From: JAYQKL01 sp049889415
GTDB lineage: Bacteria; Pseudomonadota; Alphaproteobacteria; RS24
Length of the DNA: 15,961 bases
Direction: 5' to 3'
Assembly: GCA_049889415.1 (NCBI GenBank)
Contig: JBMHDL010000001.1
Location: 1 to 15,961 of the forward strand
Shown: in pieces, positions 14,389 to 15,961 of the stretch
Layout: the number at the start of each line of letters is the position of its first letter
Numbering within the stretch: position 1 is the stretch's first letter
Program-made: the position numbers and the translations under genes
The notes under the pieces: model-generated
Database searches by the model: none
Seen by the model: the letters and a program-made list of their open reading frames with translations, nothing else
What the model was told of the DNA's origin: nothing

Positions 14389-15177
14389 ATGGACAGATCC
14401 TCCCCGGCCTATGAAAAGGCCTTCAATCTTTATCTGCGCACCGGCACTCCGGTTGCACGCACGCTGAAACAGGCGCGCACGACCACCCATTACATCTGGC
14501 GGACCCGCCGCGACAGCCGTGTGCGACCCAGCCATGCCGAAAATGACGGCAAAGTGTTTGCCTGGAACAACCCGCCCCCCACAGGCCACCCCGGTGAGGA
14601 TTATGGCTGCCGCTGCATCGCCGAGCCTTATAAGCCCCACATAAACGAGCATATGGAAATGGTGATGTCCGGCATTTCAGACGCGGCACGCATCTGGAAA
14701 GATGGACCGCTTGGAGATTTTATGAACCATTACCTTTTCGGAAATGGCCAGACCATTCGCTTGCGGGACACCGGTCATCTTCAAAATATTGTCAATGAAT
14801 ATAGACGGCTGAGGGAAACCGCTGTTTTGAGTCAAATCGCTGATGCGGCTCGACAAAAAGCTGGGTCCTCATTTGTTTACGATTTTTACAATACTTACAA
14901 TATGAAGGATATCGTTTGGGATTTAGGAAAAGTCACAATCGGCGGCGTAGCCAAAGGATCGTCACGCCTCGAGACCACCGGTGCCTTAACACTTTCAGGT
15001 CGCTGTGATTTTTATTTTTATGACCACTACAGGGATATTTTTGACTACTTTAATATTCTTCCTGGAGACAATTTAGATTGGCCTTTAGCAAAACCCTACA
15101 TTATATATGACAAATGGCAGGGACATTTCAGCGGAACTGTGCATTCAAATCGGAATCTGAGCAAATATACCAAATAA
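14389..15177 (+). CDS. Small MuF-motif protein with unknown C-terminal domain; putative toxin
   Basis: The 262-residue product begins with the C-terminal motif block of phage Mu-F/SPP1-gp7 head morphogenesis proteins: H34-Y-I-W-R-T, R-V-R-P-S-H (44-49), D-G-K-V-F (53-57) and P-P-P-T-G-H-P-G-E-D-Y-G-C-R-C-I-A-E-P (62-80). Only this block is present, not the larger head protein, and no phage genes surround it. Residues about 105-262 form an aromatic-rich region I do not recognise, containing F-V-Y-D-F-Y-N-T-Y, I-V-W-D-L-G-K, L-S-G-R-C-D-F-Y-F-Y-D and P-Y-I-I-Y-D-K-W-Q-G-H-F-S-G. MuF domains fused to variable toxin domains are known in temperate phages, so a toxin role is inferred. The start at 14389 has AAGGG about 13 bases upstream; an in-frame ATG at 14353 would add 12 residues and is also possible. 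The following membrane-protein gene overlaps it by 64 bases. Confidence 0.75.
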   Translation: MDRSSPAYEKAFNLYLRTGTPVARTLKQARTTTHYIWRTRRDSRVRPSHAENDGKVFAWNNPPPTGHPGEDYGCRCIAEPYKPHINEHMEMVMSGISDAARIWKDGPLGDFMNHYLFGNGQTIRLRDTGHLQNIVNEYRRLRETAVLSQIADAARQKAGSSFVYDFYNTYNMKDIVWDLGKVTIGGVAKGSSRLETTGALTLSGRCDFYFYDHYRDIFDYFNILPGDNLDWPLAKPYIIYDKWQGHFSGTVHSNRNLSKYTK

Positions 15178-15704
15178 AAAAACTCTCAGGTTGTTTAACG
15201 CTGACCGTCAAATTTTTTGTTGTGAGCATTATTACAACATTAGTTATTTTGTTTGGTATATTTGCACTGTTTGCAGAAAAAGAATGTGTCAAACTTCCCA
15301 ATGGCATCATCATTTCAAATGACGCCTATTTCAATCTTTCTGCACAGGGCTTTCGCTCAAATGTTGTTGTGAAGGGGCCGGATGGTGGCGTGTTGTCCCG
15401 GGGGAATGATGACCTTTTTTATTTTTCCGAAACCACCGCCTGGTGGGTGGATATTCAGCCGGGCCACACCCTAGACCGACGAGAGGGGTTGGCCTACCGT
15501 CCGGATGTCGGGCTGGTCAGTCACCGGGATAACCCCCAAATCTATGACCAACTGATCAGCGCGGCCGGACAGTTACTAGAAGAAGGAAAAACCATTAAGA
15601 ACTCGAATGTTTTGCATGTGTTGGGGGCACTCAAAAGCCACTCCCGATACGCATCTCGTGACTGCGGCGTTCCATTGTTCACAAAGATCCCGGCCTACCT
15701 GTAA
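15114..15704 (+). CDS. Single-pass membrane protein, putative immunity protein
   Basis: A 196-residue protein I do not recognise. A short basic N-terminus (about 32 residues) precedes one clear membrane helix (about 33-53, F-F-V-V-S-I-I-T-T-L-V-I-L-F-G-I-F-A-L-F). The following 140 residues are soluble and should lie in the periplasm by the positive-inside rule. C58 and C184 could form a disulfide there. The start overlaps the MuF-motif gene by 64 bases in another frame. No ribosome binding site precedes this ATG, and no better start was found, so coupled translation or an alternative start is likely. Position, overlap and anchored topology match immunity proteins that protect against toxins acting in the periplasm or membrane. 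This function is inference. GC is low over the first third and high in the rest. Confidence 0.65.
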   Translation: MAGTFQRNCAFKSESEQIYQIKKLSGCLTLTVKFFVVSIITTLVILFGIFALFAEKECVKLPNGIIISNDAYFNLSAQGFRSNVVVKGPDGGVLSRGNDDLFYFSETTAWWVDIQPGHTLDRREGLAYRPDVGLVSHRDNPQIYDQLISAAGQLLEEGKTIKNSNVLHVLGALKSHSRYASRDCGVPLFTKIPAYL

Positions 15705-15750
15705 CCCCCTGACGGATGCATGTAATTTTCATCAGGAGGCAAGGAACATG

Positions 15751-15951
15751 TCATTTGGGCACAATAAACAACCAAATCAGACCGAACACAACAACAGGAA
15801 GAAGAACAAACCCCATGGTAAGGGTGCTGAACCATCTGCCCTGAAACGCACGGCCCATTTCGCGGATTTTCCTGTAGTGCCGGATGCGCCAGACCATTTC
15901 CCATATTCCGACATAGACACCGGCATAAGCCCAGCCGAAACCGAGGGCCAT
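15751..15951 (-). CDS. Small membrane protein with two helices
   Basis: A 66-residue hydrophobic protein with membrane segments at about residues 3-21 and 45-64, joined by a strongly basic loop (W-R-I-R-H-Y-R-K-I-R-E-M-G-R-A-F-Q-G-R-W), which should face the cytoplasm. The alternation of membrane and basic segments looks like a real protein. The frame is still open at the window edge beyond the ATG at 15951, so the gene may be longer. The plus strand holds a competing reading: an ATG at 15748 with a perfect AGGAGG eight bases upstream opens a polar, Asn/Lys-rich frame that runs to the window end. Protein character favours the minus strand, the ribosome binding site favours the plus strand. 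Function unknown. Confidence 0.5.
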   Translation of the reverse strand: MALGFGWAYAGVYVGIWEMVWRIRHYRKIREMGRAFQGRWFSTLTMGFVLLPVVVFGLIWLFIVPK

Positions 15952-15961
15952 GACATTATTT

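Noticed and set aside
14700..15177. Colicin M-like lipid II-degrading domain in the MuF-motif gene.
   Set aside because: The aromatic D/Y-rich strands and the periplasmic-type partner recall colicin M, but the catalytic D-x-Y-D followed by H-R pattern is not found, so no enzymatic class is claimed.
1..15961. CRISPR arrays, insertion sequences, integrases or rRNA genes.
   Set aside because: None was seen: the only repeats are two short tandem arrays, and no frame shows transposase or integrase motifs.

Overview
The window looks like chromosome from an alphaproteobacterium, probably a marine or sediment type near the sphingomonads, Emcibacterales or Kordiimonadales. This rests on gene style (a Spinster-type MFS carrier, a TonB receptor, a family III CoA-transferase, an NTF2/SnoaL-like protein, several SDRs) and on moderate-to-high GC, not on a marker gene, so lineage is an inference.

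Bases 1-10572 are a dense catabolic region. It opens with the 3' end of an SDR gene, then a MAPEG-family membrane protein on the minus strand and an NTF2-like protein diverging from it. Next come a cytochrome P450 and a Rieske oxygenase alpha subunit as a two-gene operon. A minus-strand HxlR regulator then faces away from a tightly packed run: GST-like protein, family III CoA-transferase, atypical SDR and TauD/TfdA-type 2-oxoglutarate dioxygenase. A classical SDR and a Spinster-family MFS carrier follow on the same strand. The 100-base divergent gap between hxlR and the GST gene holds a near-consensus sigma70 promoter, with a perfect 17-base inverted repeat over its predicted start site. This is a strong candidate for the HxlR-controlled switch of the downstream operon. 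The likely logic is import, oxidation (P450, Rieske, 2OG dioxygenase, flavin monooxygenase), dehydrogenation by SDRs and CoA activation of an unidentified organic compound. No ferredoxin or reductase partner for the P450 or Rieske enzyme is present.

Bases 10573-12851 carry a TonB-dependent siderophore-type receptor behind a promoter with a Fur-box-like element between its -35 and -10, then a strong hairpin terminator. A FAD-dependent salicylate-hydroxylase-like monooxygenase converges on that terminator from the minus strand. Its upstream region contains a 21-base tandem repeat.

Bases 14245-15961 are of a different kind. A complete tRNA-Arg(CCU) is followed at once by a small gene coding for a phage Mu-F/SPP1-gp7-type motif block joined to an unrecognised, aromatic-rich C-terminal domain. 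Overlapping it is a gene for a single-pass membrane protein with a large, probably periplasmic domain. GC falls from about 63% over the Mu-F part to about 28-38% in most blocks over the C-terminal domain and the start of the next gene, then rises again. I read this as a MuF-type toxin and immunity pair with an exchanged toxin tip. It is the best candidate for a poorly described system here. A small two-helix membrane protein on the minus strand closes the window.
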